Translations under genes and position numbers: made by a program
Shown here: positions 53,865 through 63,187 of the stretch, in pieces
How positions within the stretch are numbered: the stretch's first letter is position 1
Layout of the letters: every line of letters starts with the position of its first letter
From: Oleomonas cavernae
Lineage (GTDB): Bacteria; Pseudomonadota; Alphaproteobacteria; Zavarziniales; Zavarziniaceae
Assembly: GCF_003590945.1 (NCBI RefSeq)
Contig: NZ_QYUK01000011.1
Coordinates: 3,442,909 to 3,506,908 of the forward strand
Direction of reading: 5' to 3'
Length of the DNA: 64,000 nt
The notes under the pieces: model-generated
Database searches by the model: none
Seen by the model: only the letters and a program-made list of their open reading frames with translations
Told to the model about the DNA's origin: nothing

Positions 53865-54713
53865 ATGGGCAGTTCGACGGCGCAATACGGTACGGCAGCC
53901 TTGGGCCGCTATATCGAGGGCGGTCACAAGAAGGTCGACGGCTGGCTGTCACCGCTCGATGCCCATCTCACAGCGCTGATTGCCATGATCCAGGCGGAGG
54001 AGGGCGTCGCCGGCTCGGTCGGCGAGATCGGCGTGCATCACGGCCGCCTGTTCATCGCCCTGGCCCTGGCCACGAAAGCGGGCGAGCGCGCCTTCGCCGC
54101 CGACCTGTTCGCCGAACAGGCCGCCAATATCGACCGCTCGGGCGAAGGCGACGAGGCCGCCTTTGCGCGCAACATGGCACGTTTCCAGGTCGATGCCGCG
54201 CGGGTCGACACGTTCCGCGGCAATTCGATGGACCTGAAATGGCCCATGGTCGAAGGCAAGGTCGGTGCCAGGGCCCGCCTGTTCTCGGTCGACGGCGGCC
54301 ATACCGAGGAGGTCGCCGCCAACGACCTGCGCCTCGCCGACGACGGCTTGCACGAGCGCGGCGTCGTTATCCTAGACGATTACTTCAATGTCGAATTCCC
54401 CGCCGTCTCCGTGGCCCTGAACAAGGTGATGTTCGAGCGGCCCGGCCATCTCGCGGCCTTCGCCATCGGCGACAACAAGCTGTTCCTGTGCCGGCCCGCC
54501 GTCGCGGCCCACTACCGCGACCGCCTGAACGCATTGGTCGCCGATCGTTTCAAGGTTCACAATACCCTGATGTTCGGCCGGGAACTCGCCGTGTTCCGGA
54601 CACCCAGGGGGTTGCTGCTGCGGATCCGGCAATCGGCCCTGGCGCGGCGCCTGCGCGACCACCCGGTCGGGCGCTGGCTCAAGCCGCTCGTACGTCGAAT
54701 TCTACAAGGTTGA
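53865..54713 (+). CDS. Class I SAM-dependent methyltransferase-like protein
   Basis: About 282 residues. A Rossmann start is seen at GSVGEIGVHHGRLFIALALA (about 42-61), an acidic end of strand 2 at FAADLFAE, and SVDGGHTEEVAANDL / GVVILDDYFN (about 145-185) in the position typical of Methyltransf_24-type proteins found in sugar-modification clusters. The ATG at 53865 has GGAAAAG upstream; one at 53814 is possible. It lies just before the WcaJ-type gene, so modification of a glycan or nucleotide sugar is likely. The target is unknown. Confidence 0.7.
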   Translation: MGSSTAQYGTAALGRYIEGGHKKVDGWLSPLDAHLTALIAMIQAEEGVAGSVGEIGVHHGRLFIALALATKAGERAFAADLFAEQAANIDRSGEGDEAAFARNMARFQVDAARVDTFRGNSMDLKWPMVEGKVGARARLFSVDGGHTEEVAANDLRLADDGLHERGVVILDDYFNVEFPAVSVALNKVMFERPGHLAAFAIGDNKLFLCRPAVAAHYRDRLNALVADRFKVHNTLMFGRELAVFRTPRGLLLRIRQSALARRLRDHPVGRWLKPLVRRILQG

Positions 54714-54725
54714 TGGCAGACGATC

Positions 54726-56138
54726 ATGGTGACGTGGACTTTCGGCCTGATCAATCGCCTGGTCCGGCTTGGTGATGTGGCCGCGCTCTTGCTGGCCTCG
54801 GGCTTTGCCTCGCTGATCGCCTGGCCGGCGCCGCTGCCGCTGACCGTGCTCCAGGGCGTGTTCACCCTGGCCCTGGGCCTGGGCATCTATCTGCGCGCCA
54901 TGAGCGCCATGAACGCCTATCGGGTGGAGCACTATCGCTCGATCCGGCGCTCGATCATCGAGCCGATCGCCGGCTTCCTGCTGGCCGCGCTCACCGTCCT
55001 GATCATCTTCCTGGTCTTCGTCCCGCCGGTCCTGGCCCTGACCGACGCCCTGCTGTTCAGGGCGGCGCTGTGCCTGGCCGGGCTCCTGGGCCTGCGGATT
55101 TTCGCCCGCTTCGCCATCGCAGCGGTGTTCAGGCGCGGCCTGCTGCGGCGGCGCGTGGCGATCATCGGTGCCTCCGACCGGTCGGGCCAGATCATCGACG
55201 ACCTGAGCCATGCCGAACACCAGATGGCCTTCGAAGTGGTCGGCATCTATGACGACCGCGGCCCCGACCGCCGCCCGGAATCGGTCAACAACATCGCCGT
55301 TGCCGGCACCGTCGACGACCTGCGCCGGGTCGCGGCCCAGGGCAAGATCGACATGGTCGTGGTCGCGCTGCCCTGGATGGCGGCGTTGCGCATCCACTCC
55401 ATGCTGGAAAAATTGCAGGGCTTCTCGGCCGACGTGGTGATCCCGTTCGAGAACGAGGATTTCCGGCTGAACTTCTCCAACGTCATCCGGGTCGGCGGCA
55501 TGCCCGCCCTGCAGGTGGCCCACCGGCCCCTGAAAGGCACGCAAGGCCTGTTCAAGACCGCCGAGGATTACCTCGTCGCCAGCATCGGGGTGCTGCTGGT
55601 CTCGCCCATCCTGGTCGCCGCGGCGATCGCGATCCGCCTGACCTCGCCGGGGCCGATCCTGTTCCGCCAGACCCGCGTCGGCTTCAACAACCAGACCTTC
55701 CAGGTCTACAAGTTCCGCACCATGACCGTCGATCCCACCGACGACGGCACGGTCGGCACGGCCAAGGACAACCCCCGCATCACCAGGATCGGGGCATTCC
55801 TGCGCCGCTCCAGCATCGACGAGCTGCCGCAACTGTTCAACGTGTTCAAGGGCGAGATGTCGGTGGTGGGGCCGCGCCCGCACGTGCCCAACATGCTGGT
55901 AGGCGATCACGCCTATTTCGATGCCGTGCGCCAATACGCCTATCGCTGCCGGGTGAAGCCCGGGATTACCGGCTGGGCCCAGATCAACGGCGCCCGCGGC
56001 GGCATGCATTCGATCGAGAAGGCCAAGAAGGCGGTGCTCTTCGACATCTTCTATATCGAGAACTGGTCGCTGTGGTTCGACATCAAGATCATGGCGCAAA
56101 CCGTGCTGACGGGCCTTTTCGGCCGCGATGTCTTCTAG
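54726..56138 (+). CDS. Polyprenyl glycosylphosphotransferase (WcaJ/ExoY family)
   Basis: A 470-residue polyisoprenyl-phosphate hexose-1-phosphate transferase. Four N-terminal membrane segments and a CoA-binding-like Rossmann region (RRRVAIIGASDRSGQIIDD, about 140) precede the catalytic domain: a re-entrant helix near 285-305, then LFRQTRVGFNNQTFQVYKFR and TRIGAFLRRSSIDELPQLFN, then VVGPRPH. It transfers the first sugar-phosphate to undecaprenyl phosphate and so starts the repeat unit of an exopolysaccharide. It is followed, beyond a family-A repeat and a GH18 gene, by polymerisation and export genes. Confidence 0.94.
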   Translation: MVTWTFGLINRLVRLGDVAALLLASGFASLIAWPAPLPLTVLQGVFTLALGLGIYLRAMSAMNAYRVEHYRSIRRSIIEPIAGFLLAALTVLIIFLVFVPPVLALTDALLFRAALCLAGLLGLRIFARFAIAAVFRRGLLRRRVAIIGASDRSGQIIDDLSHAEHQMAFEVVGIYDDRGPDRRPESVNNIAVAGTVDDLRRVAAQGKIDMVVVALPWMAALRIHSMLEKLQGFSADVVIPFENEDFRLNFSNVIRVGGMPALQVAHRPLKGTQGLFKTAEDYLVASIGVLLVSPILVAAAIAIRLTSPGPILFRQTRVGFNNQTFQVYKFRTMTVDPTDDGTVGTAKDNPRITRIGAFLRRSSIDELPQLFNVFKGEMSVVGPRPHVPNMLVGDHAYFDAVRQYAYRCRVKPGITGWAQINGARGGMHSIEKAKKAVLFDIFYIENWSLWFDIKIMAQTVLTGLFGRDVF

Positions 56139-56170
56139 ATCGGTTCTCCGAAAAGCTGAAACATCGATCC

Positions 56171-56262
56171 GTCATCCCCGCGAAGGCGGGGATCCACGGC
56201 TGTGACAGGTCGGGTCCGTTCCAGTATGCCCGACGGTGGATCCCCGCCTTCGCGGGGATGAC
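56171..56262. repeat. Dispersed palindromic repeat, family A, copy 4 (CCCCGCGAAGGCGGGG variant)
   Basis: Left arm GTCATCCCCGCGAAGGCGGG and right arm CCGCCTTCGCGGGGATGAC around a 45-base centre. The right end contains the ATG that may start the GH18 gene. It shows a different core from the other three copies but the same outer GTCAT..ATGAC frame. Confidence 0.85.
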
Positions 56263-57325
56263 GCGCTTCCATTCAACGGAAAAGCGTTCTAACCGACGCT
56301 CCTGCCGGCAGGGACGACAGGGACGCCGCCTCGCCACGATCCTGCTGGCGGGCCTGGTCCTGGCGCCACGCCTGGCCGCGGCCGAGGATGCCGCGCCCCG
56401 CCGCCCCTTCCTGGCCTATCACGAAAGCTGGTTCGAGCGCCCGGCCACAGGCCCCGCCGCAACCACCCTGGTCATGGTACCCGACTATGTCTCGATCGTG
56501 GCGCTGGCCTTCGTCAAGCCCGACCTGGCCTATGCCGGCGACCTCGACCTGGGCGGCACGGGGCTGAACTACAGCTTCCCGGGCACGGTGCTGAGAGAGG
56601 CGATCCGCCAGCTCAAGCACTGGCATCCGGGCACCCGGGTCGTGCTGTCGGTCGGCGGGTCGGGCTATGCAGGGGGCTGGGGTGGTTACAACCCGCAAGC
56701 CCTGGGCCAATTGGTGCGCGACCTCGAGGCCGACGGCGTCGACCTCGACTATGAAGCCGCCAATGCCGCCTGCGCGCCTGACGGCGGCACCGGGCGCATC
56801 GCCTGCGCCACCGACGCCACCTGGCGCAGCCTGGTCGCCCGGACGCGGGCGGCCCTGCCCCGGCCCTTCCTGCTGACCCTGCCGGCCTGGAGCACCGGCG
56901 CCTTTGGTGAAGGCAAGTGGCGCGATGCCCCACCCGGCGGCAGCTATACCGGGGTGATGCTGGACCTGCTGCGCTCGCCGCTGGCCCGGGAGATCGACCT
57001 GATTTCCATCATGGCCTATGACGCCGGGCCCAGCTTCGACCCGGTGGCGGCCTACCGCGCCTATCGCGAAGTGTGGCCCGGGCCCTTGGCCCTGGGGCTG
57101 CCGGTGGCCCCCAGCCTGCACGGCGGCCCGCAATGGGACCTGCCCCAGGTGGCGCAGCGCTTCGCCGCGATCACCGGGCAAGATCCGGCCGCCGGTGCCA
57201 TGCTCTACGGCCTGCTGGCACGCCAGCCGACCAAGCCCACCGCCGACCGGCCCGACGGGCGCGGCATGGCCCAGGCGCTGTGCCGCGCGCTGGCGCTCAC
57301 CGGCTGCGAGGTCAGCCTGCCTTGA
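56258..57325 (+). CDS. Glycoside hydrolase family 18-like protein, exported
   Basis: About 355 residues. A membrane-type leader (RLATILLAGLVLAPRLAAAED) is cleaved near residue 46, and the mature domain is a GH18 TIM barrel: VVLSVGGSGYAGGWGGYN and the catalytic DGVDLDYE motif (DxxDxDxE, about 160-167), then IDLISIMAYDAGPSF and LALGLPVAPSLHGG. Its Glu is the acid/base for chitinase-like cleavage of beta-1,4 GlcNAc chains. The exact start is uncertain: the ATG at 56258 lies inside the palindromic repeat, and the whole repeat is open in this frame. It may trim the polysaccharide made by this cluster. Confidence 0.78.
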   Translation: MTRFHSTEKRSNRRSCRQGRQGRRLATILLAGLVLAPRLAAAEDAAPRRPFLAYHESWFERPATGPAATTLVMVPDYVSIVALAFVKPDLAYAGDLDLGGTGLNYSFPGTVLREAIRQLKHWHPGTRVVLSVGGSGYAGGWGGYNPQALGQLVRDLEADGVDLDYEAANAACAPDGGTGRIACATDATWRSLVARTRAALPRPFLLTLPAWSTGAFGEGKWRDAPPGGSYTGVMLDLLRSPLAREIDLISIMAYDAGPSFDPVAAYRAYREVWPGPLALGLPVAPSLHGGPQWDLPQVAQRFAAITGQDPAAGAMLYGLLARQPTKPTADRPDGRGMAQALCRALALTGCEVSLP

Positions 57326-58184
57326 CCGGCTGCGGCCCCGCCGGATGGATCGCCACCAGGTTGCCCCAGCCCTCGGGCAGGGTCGTGACCGGGTCGAGGC
57401 GCCCGCCGGGGCCATAGCTGAAGAACTTGTAGCCATGCGCCGCCAGGGCGTCGTAGGCGGCGTTGGCCTCGACCGCGCTGCCCGACAGCACGATGGTGTT
57501 GATCTCGAACAGGATGATCGGGTGGAACCGCTCGATGGTGCTGCGCGCGCCGGCGATCAGCAGCGGCTCGGCGCCTTCGACATCCATCTTGATGCAGTCG
57601 ACCCTGGGCAGGGCGAACTGCTCGACCAGGGCATCGACGGTAGTAACCTCGACCGTTTCGCCCTCGGTCGCCCGGCCGTCCGACAGGAGCGAGAAGGCCT
57701 GGGGATCGTCGCCCAGTTGGATGTGATGCAGGACCGCCGTGCCCGGCACGTCCGAGGCCGCCTTGCGCACCACGCGAACATGTTTGAAGCCCGGATTGAG
57801 GGCAAGGTTGGCCTCGAGCTGGTCGGCCGCGACCTTGCCCGGCTCGATCGACACCACGGCCCCCGCCGGGCCGACCAGCGGCGCCCCGCGCAGGGTGTAG
57901 AGGCCGACATTGGCGCCGGCATCGATGAACACGTCGCCCCGGCGCACCACACGGTCCAGGAAGTGCAGTTCAGGCTCGGCCCAGTCGCGCATCAGATAGG
58001 CGGTGACCGAGGTATAGCGCAGGTCGGGCGGCACCCGCATCAGCCCGCCGCCGGGGCTGAGCGCGAAGGCCGGGCTGCGCTTGAAGAGGACGCACAGCGC
58101 CCAGACCATGCCGCGCCAGATCACGGCGATCGGGTTGGCGCGAAATCCCGGATGACCGACAAGCTTGGCGATACGGCGCAGCAT
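57312..58184 (-). CDS. FkbM-family methyltransferase (second copy)
   Basis: A 290-residue SAM-dependent methyltransferase of the FkbM group. VFIDAGANVGLYTLRGAPLV forms the SAM-binding start at about 85-104; DCIKMDVEGAEPLLIAGAR (about 197-215) carries the conserved DVEG. The N-terminal 40 residues include a hydrophobic stretch (IWRGMVWALCVLF) that may associate with membrane. It is distinct from the FkbM gene at 51263. It converges with the GH18 gene (14-base overlap) and lies 9 bases after the polymerase gene on the same strand, so it probably methylates the same glycan. Confidence 0.85.
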   Translation of the reverse strand: MLRRIAKLVGHPGFRANPIAVIWRGMVWALCVLFKRSPAFALSPGGGLMRVPPDLRYTSVTAYLMRDWAEPELHFLDRVVRRGDVFIDAGANVGLYTLRGAPLVGPAGAVVSIEPGKVAADQLEANLALNPGFKHVRVVRKAASDVPGTAVLHHIQLGDDPQAFSLLSDGRATEGETVEVTTVDALVEQFALPRVDCIKMDVEGAEPLLIAGARSTIERFHPIILFEINTIVLSGSAVEANAAYDALAAHGYKFFSYGPGGRLDPVTTLPEGWGNLVAIHPAGPQPVKAG

Positions 58185-58193
58185 GGAGCTTCC

Positions 58194-59414
58194 TCAGGCA
58201 GACGGCAACGCGCCGCTGCGACAACGGACAAGATAGACCGACAGGGCGGTAACGGTCGCCAATTCGCCGGGCAGGAACATCACCGAGTAGATCGACGAGG
58301 TCAGGATGATGTAAAGCACGTAATCGAACAGAGCTGCCGACAGAGGGTCGCCCAGCAGCCGGGCATTGCGCCAGGTGATGATCGCGGCGGCAGCATGGAC
58401 CACGGCGATCAGCCCCGTGCCGATAGCGCCATATTCGAACAGGATGCCCGCCCAGCCGATGTCGGCGAGATAGAAGCTGGCATCGCCGAACAGGTCGGCC
58501 ATGGTCACGGCACTGTGACGGGTGACCGAGCCGACGCCGAAGATCAGGCGCATCAGATCCTGGGCGACATACTCAATGGCCAATGAGAATGAATTTTGGC
58601 GGATCGACAGCGAGTGGCCCAGGCTCTGGTCGAGGCCCGCGGTCAGGATGCCGCTGAACAGGAGGAACAGGCCAACGGCCCCGACCACCAGCGCCCCGAT
58701 GATGCCCAGCCGACGCAACCGGCTGGGCATCATGACCAGGATGCCCAGGCCGATGATTCCGGCCGTCCCGGCAATGACCACCCGCTGCTTGTAGATCAGG
58801 ATCTGCGCCAGCATGGCCAGGGGGATCAGCAGCAACAGCCAGCGCCGGCCGGGTGTCGCCATGGCATAGCGGCCGCACAGGAACAGGGCCAGGGTGCCCA
58901 GGAACATGGGCATGTAGAGTCGATAGCCGCGCTCGGTCTCGAAGATGAAGAACTTGCTCAAGGCGACATCGGTCACGTACCACGAGCGCGGCACCACGAA
59001 CCACAGCGCGATCATCAGGCCGAAGGTGGCGATCCCCAGGATCACCAGTGCCCGCTGGATCGTCGCCGGCTTGGGCAGGGTCAGCGCAAGCAGGCCGGTG
59101 AGCGAGAAATAATAGGCCAGCGGCCAGGCCTTCACCGTCGTCGCCAGGGCATCGAAGAAGCCGTTGCCCAGCTGCACCATCGACAACAGCGGCGTCACCC
59201 CCAGCACATAGGCCAGCATGGTCAGGACCAGCACTGTCATCGGCGGCGCGGCGCGCATCAGGCCCAGCAGGGCCAGCGGCAAGGTGACGAAGGGCCAGGC
59301 CTTGGACAGCAGGTAGGTCGGCGCCAGGTCGATCAGGTAGTGAAAGCTCTGCCCGAACAGGGGCAGCAGGACGACCAGCAACGCCACCTTCCATCGGTCG
59401 CCCGCACCCGCCAC
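58194..59414 (-). CDS. O-antigen ligase / polysaccharide polymerase-like membrane protein
   Basis: About 406 residues with some ten to twelve membrane segments and a long periplasmic loop near residues 270-330 (SGILTAGLDQSLGHSLSIRQ, then FGVGSVTRHSAVTMADLFGD). The loop and its Arg residues resemble Wzy/WaaL-type polymerases and ligases of the O-antigen_lig family. The GTG at 59414 has GGGGACACGAAGC upstream and begins directly before TM1; a longer reading to 59537 has no hydrophobic content. It would polymerise lipid-linked repeats. Located between the WecG-type and FkbM genes in the same direction. Confidence 0.75.
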   Translation of the reverse strand: MAGAGDRWKVALLVVLLPLFGQSFHYLIDLAPTYLLSKAWPFVTLPLALLGLMRAAPPMTVLVLTMLAYVLGVTPLLSMVQLGNGFFDALATTVKAWPLAYYFSLTGLLALTLPKPATIQRALVILGIATFGLMIALWFVVPRSWYVTDVALSKFFIFETERGYRLYMPMFLGTLALFLCGRYAMATPGRRWLLLLIPLAMLAQILIYKQRVVIAGTAGIIGLGILVMMPSRLRRLGIIGALVVGAVGLFLLFSGILTAGLDQSLGHSLSIRQNSFSLAIEYVAQDLMRLIFGVGSVTRHSAVTMADLFGDASFYLADIGWAGILFEYGAIGTGLIAVVHAAAAIITWRNARLLGDPLSAALFDYVLYIILTSSIYSVMFLPGELATVTALSVYLVRCRSGALPSA

Positions 59415-59499
59415 CGCTTCGTGTCCCCGGGCGGGCAGCGCATCGGCGCGGACCGGCAGCAGGATGCGGCCCCGGCGCAGGGGATGACCGCGCCGCCGG

Positions 59500-60297
59500 T
59501 CATTCGTCGGGCCTTGCCGCCGCCACGGCCGGCGCATGAGACCGAAGCCCCAGCCTGGTCTTGAGCGCGATCAGCAGCACGGGGAAGGAATCGCCGAAGA
59601 CGCGCCGGGCGTGGCGCCGCGGGTTGAGCAGCAGCCGGTGCAGCCATTCCAGGCCGCTCCGGCGCATCCATACCGGCGCCCGTGTGACCAGGCCGGTGGC
59701 GAAATGCAGCGAGCTGCCGATGCACAGGCCGGTGCCCACGGCCCCGCCGTTCAGCAGGGTGCGGTGGGCGATGATTTCGGATTGCGGGCTGCCGCAGGAG
59801 ATGAAGACATAGCGCGCGGGACGCTCGACGATGAAGCGCACGCAAGCCTCGATCGCCGCAGGATTTTTGAGCAGGCCCATGGGCGGCTGGTGCTGGGTCA
59901 GCGCGGTCAGGCCGAATTTCTCGCGCAAGGCGCCAGCCAGGGCATCGTCGCCGCCGATGACCAGGATCATCTCGTCCGGCCGGATGTGGTTTTGCAGCAG
60001 ATGGGCGGTGAGATCGCTGCCGGGGCAATGGGCCAGCCGCCGGCCGAACAGCAGGCGGGCCAGCAGGCGCAGGATCTGGCTGTCGCAGGTCGTCATCCAG
60101 GCATGGGCATAGGCCTCGCGGAAGCCCGGCACGGCCCGGTCGAGCGAGACCATGTGCTGGGCATTGGGCGTTACGACATAGCGAAAGGGCGCGCCCGGCG
60201 GCCGGGCCTCGATCATCGCCGCCGCCGCCAGGACATCGATCGGCGTCAGGCGGGCGCCGAGGAAGTCGACGGGGGGAATGGCGGCGAACTCGGTCAT
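59500..60297 (-). CDS. WecG/TagA/CpsF-family glycosyltransferase (GT26)
   Basis: A 265-residue GT26 enzyme. Characteristic parts are VTPNAQHMVSLDRAVPGFRE (family: TxNaxhl..a...p.f), CDSQILRLLARLLFG, CPGSDLTAHLL, VIGGDDA and FISCGSPQSEIIAHR (family: GxPkQE). These proteins add ManNAcA or ManNAc-type sugars to the lipid-linked disaccharide of the repeat unit. The ATG at 60297 overlaps the stop of the Wza-type gene by ATGA, fixing the start. It is the only recognisable dedicated glycosyltransferase in this part of the window, so the repeat unit may be short or other genes lie beyond 64 kb. Confidence 0.9.
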   Translation of the reverse strand: MTEFAAIPPVDFLGARLTPIDVLAAAAMIEARPPGAPFRYVVTPNAQHMVSLDRAVPGFREAYAHAWMTTCDSQILRLLARLLFGRRLAHCPGSDLTAHLLQNHIRPDEMILVIGGDDALAGALREKFGLTALTQHQPPMGLLKNPAAIEACVRFIVERPARYVFISCGSPQSEIIAHRTLLNGGAVGTGLCIGSSLHFATGLVTRAPVWMRRSGLEWLHRLLLNPRRHARRVFGDSFPVLLIALKTRLGLRSHAPAVAAARPDE

Positions 60298-61055
60298 AGC
60301 GGCGGCAAGGTCCTGCCCGTCCCGGTCGACCACGTCCGGTTGATCGTGTAGTCGAACTGCGGATCCCAGGGGAAGACATTGTCGATGTACTGCTCCATCC
60401 AAAGCCCGACTTCGCCCACGATGCTGCGCGGCACGAAGAGGATGTCGCCGGCCACCAGCTTGACGTCGTTTTCCGGGGTGAGGCGCTGGATGAAGTTCTG
60501 CACGTCGATGGTTCGCATCATCGGCTTGCCTTGCGGGTCGCGCCGGATCAGCACCACCTCGTCGGGCCGGGCTTCGTCGCGGAAGCCCCCGGCATTGATG
60601 ATCGCCTCCAGCGGGCTGACCGGTCCGAACACCGCATAGGGCCCGGGGGCGTTGACGCTGCCGCCGATATAGATGCGCGACGAGGAAAATTTAGTTACCT
60701 GTATCGTTACCATTGGATCGGTCAGGAAGCGGCGCGCCGCCGCCGTCACCTTCTGTTCCAGCTCCTTGGGCGTCAGGCCGCCGACCTCGATCTGGCCGGT
60801 GGTGCGCAGGCCGACCATGCCGTCGGGCGCGACCGTCACCTCCTCGTCCATTTCCGGTGTCACCAGGTACTTGACCTGCATGACGTCGCCCGGCCCGATG
60901 CGATAGACCGGCTTGGTGTCGACCCAGGTCGAAAACAGGTCGGGCCGGTTCACATCGTCCTGGATATAGATCTCCTGCCCGGTGCAGCCGGCCAGGAGCC
61001 AGGCCGCCGCGGCAAGCCCCGCCAGGGCGCGGCAGATGCCATCTGTTACAGCCAT
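60294..61055 (-). CDS. Polysaccharide export outer-membrane lipoprotein (Wza/KpsD-like)
   Basis: A 253-residue lipoprotein (lipobox WLLAGC, Cys about 24) with a Poly_export domain (YRIGPGDVMQVKYL, about 51-64, then VAPDGMVGL) and one SLBB-type domain (YIGGSVNAPGPYAVFGPVSP). It is shorter than E. coli Wza, lacking the C-terminal pore helix, so it resembles the short Wza-like proteins of alphaproteobacteria. It forms the outer-membrane export channel. Its start overlaps the end of the chain-length gene by 10 bases. Confidence 0.92.
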   Translation of the reverse strand: MAVTDGICRALAGLAAAAWLLAGCTGQEIYIQDDVNRPDLFSTWVDTKPVYRIGPGDVMQVKYLVTPEMDEEVTVAPDGMVGLRTTGQIEVGGLTPKELEQKVTAAARRFLTDPMVTIQVTKFSSSRIYIGGSVNAPGPYAVFGPVSPLEAIINAGGFRDEARPDEVVLIRRDPQGKPMMRTIDVQNFIQRLTPENDVKLVAGDILFVPRSIVGEVGLWMEQYIDNVFPWDPQFDYTINRTWSTGTGRTLPPL

Positions 61056-63187
61056 CGGTAAATCCTGGACGGAATATGGAACCGGCGACCGGTCATGACA
61101 AAACCCAGCAGGTCGCCGCCGGAATCGAGGATGGCGTCCCGCGTCCAGGCGGCGGCGGCCCCGCGCGTCGCCTCGGCCCGCAGCACCAGGATGGTGGCAT
61201 CGACCAGGGCCGCCGTGCGCCGTCCCAGGTGATTGCGCGCGAGCGGCGGCGCCACCACCATGATCACGTCGAAGCGCTGACGCAGTTCGCCCATCAGGCC
61301 CACGGCCTGGCGCAGCGAGGTACGCATCTCAAACAGCGGCGCGGATGCCCCGGCCACGGCGGCGAACAGGTTGGGCGATCCCGGCAAGGGCAACACCGCC
61401 AGCCCCCCGATTTCTTCGGTTGCGGCCGCAGCGGTGCGCAGGCCCAGCGCCCGGGCCACGACCTGGCCGTCGCTGAGATCGGCCAGCAGCACCTGGAGGC
61501 CGCGCCGGCTGGCGAATTCGTCGGCCAGGCCCTGCGCCACCTCGACCTCGCCGTCGTTGCCATGAGCGGCCAGAAGCTGGAAGGCGCGGATCGGCTGCTC
61601 GCCGACCTGGGCGTCGATGATCTGTGCCGCCAGGTGGCTCAATTCGCCCTCGGAAACAGGGTCGCCCGCCTTGGGCGCGCCGACGACGAAGCTGGCGAGG
61701 CCCGGCAGACCCAGGCGCTTCTCGGCCTCGCCCGGCAGCAGGAACACCTGGCGGTTCCAATTGGCGGCAAAGCCACCGGCCACCCCGAACAGCACGCTGC
61801 CGAAGACGCCGGCCGCCAGGAAGCTCCAGGACAGTGTCGTACCGGTGATCGGCACCGTGGGCATCTCGATGACCCGCACGTTGGTCGGCTGGGAGGTCAA
61901 CGCTTCTTCGTCGATGCGGGCGGCTTCGGTCCGCATCGCATACTCGCTGTAGATGGTTTCCATGACCTTGCGGGTGCGCTCCAGCTCGTGGAGCGACGCC
62001 TGGGCATCGCGCAGGGCGTCGACCCGCTTGATCGCGTCGGCATACTGGCGGTCGAGTTCGGCGATCTGGTCGTCCAGTGCCTCGTTCTCGATTTCCAGTT
62101 CCATCAGGTGGGTGGTGATGAAGTCCACCACCGGGTTGCGCACGGTGCGGCCGGTATTGAACAGCGGCTTGCTCTTTTCCACGATCTGGGCGCGGAGGCG
62201 GGCGATCTTCTCGTTCACCTGGACCAGCGGCGGATAATCCGGCGCATAGTTGCGCACCAGGGAATCGCGCTCGAGCAACAGCCTGGTCAGGGTGTTGCGG
62301 TCTTCGTCATTGGCCATGACGTTGGTTTGTTCGGTGAAATCGAACAGCTTGTCGGGCAGCGCGGCCAACCGGGCCTGGCCGGCGACAACTTCGCGCCGGA
62401 CGGTGGCCCGCCGCTCCTTGATGTGGCGGGTACGCTGCAGGATCGTGTCGGCCTGATTCGCCCCCAGGATCACGTCCTGGTCGATGTCGATGACGCCGAA
62501 TCGCAGCTTGATGGCGCGGATCTGCCCGTCGATACCCTGCAGGTCGGCGGTGAAGCGCTGCATCTCGCCCCTGAGGAACGGGGTCAGGACCACGTCGAAG
62601 ACCTGCTTGCGGCGGGCGCGGTAGGCATCGATGACGGCCGTCGCGGCGGCGGCGGCCAGTTGCGGATCGGGATGGCGGAAGCTGATACGGATGACGTTGG
62701 AATCGCCCTGGACCTCGGCGCCCAGGTCGCGCCGGAACAGTTCGATCGCCTTGCGCGGCCGCTCCTCCGCGGGCAGGGGGCCGAGCAGGCCGAGCACGCG
62801 GCGGCGCCCCAGTTCGGGATAGAGCAGTTCGGCCCCGATCGCCTGCACCACCTCGTCCAGCACCGCATCGCTTTCGATGATTTCCGCCTCGGATTCGATG
62901 AGCTTCAATCCCTCGATCGACAGAACCGCCGGGCCTTCGCCGGTCGCCTTGTCGGTCCCGGCGTGCTCGCGCGAGACCAGCACCAGGACCAGCCCCTTGG
63001 CGGTGTATTCCTTCTTGGTGACCAAGGCCGCGGCACCGCCGATCAGCAGCGGAATCAGGCCGGCGATGACAATGGTGCGCCAACTGTAGAAGACGAAAAT
63101 CAGGACATCGCGCAGCGTATAGCCGCCGGATCGAGGCACCGCCACCGGCCGCGCGCCGAGCCGCATCGAAGCGTGCTGATCCACCAT
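61046..63187 (-). CDS. Wzz/Wzc-like chain-length protein with a degenerate tyrosine-kinase domain
   Basis: A 713-residue inner-membrane co-polymerase. TM1 (IVIAGLIPLLIGGAAALV, about 36-53) and TM2 (about 455-475) enclose a large coiled-coil periplasmic domain with Wzz pattern, ending in TNVRVIEMPTVP (the GNVR/PxxP region). The cytoplasmic part has the BY-kinase fold but its Walker A position reads LAAHGNDGEVEVAQGLA, with no GxxxGK(S/T), Walker A-prime reads LLADLSDG and Walker B reads FDVIMVVAPPL without the Asp. No tyrosine cluster follows at the C-terminus. It should therefore control chain length without phosphorylating itself. Confidence 0.87.
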   Translation of the reverse strand: MVDQHASMRLGARPVAVPRSGGYTLRDVLIFVFYSWRTIVIAGLIPLLIGGAAALVTKKEYTAKGLVLVLVSREHAGTDKATGEGPAVLSIEGLKLIESEAEIIESDAVLDEVVQAIGAELLYPELGRRRVLGLLGPLPAEERPRKAIELFRRDLGAEVQGDSNVIRISFRHPDPQLAAAAATAVIDAYRARRKQVFDVVLTPFLRGEMQRFTADLQGIDGQIRAIKLRFGVIDIDQDVILGANQADTILQRTRHIKERRATVRREVVAGQARLAALPDKLFDFTEQTNVMANDEDRNTLTRLLLERDSLVRNYAPDYPPLVQVNEKIARLRAQIVEKSKPLFNTGRTVRNPVVDFITTHLMELEIENEALDDQIAELDRQYADAIKRVDALRDAQASLHELERTRKVMETIYSEYAMRTEAARIDEEALTSQPTNVRVIEMPTVPITGTTLSWSFLAAGVFGSVLFGVAGGFAANWNRQVFLLPGEAEKRLGLPGLASFVVGAPKAGDPVSEGELSHLAAQIIDAQVGEQPIRAFQLLAAHGNDGEVEVAQGLADEFASRRGLQVLLADLSDGQVVARALGLRTAAAATEEIGGLAVLPLPGSPNLFAAVAGASAPLFEMRTSLRQAVGLMGELRQRFDVIMVVAPPLARNHLGRRTAALVDATILVLRAEATRGAAAAWTRDAILDSGGDLLGFVMTGRRFHIPSRIYRWL

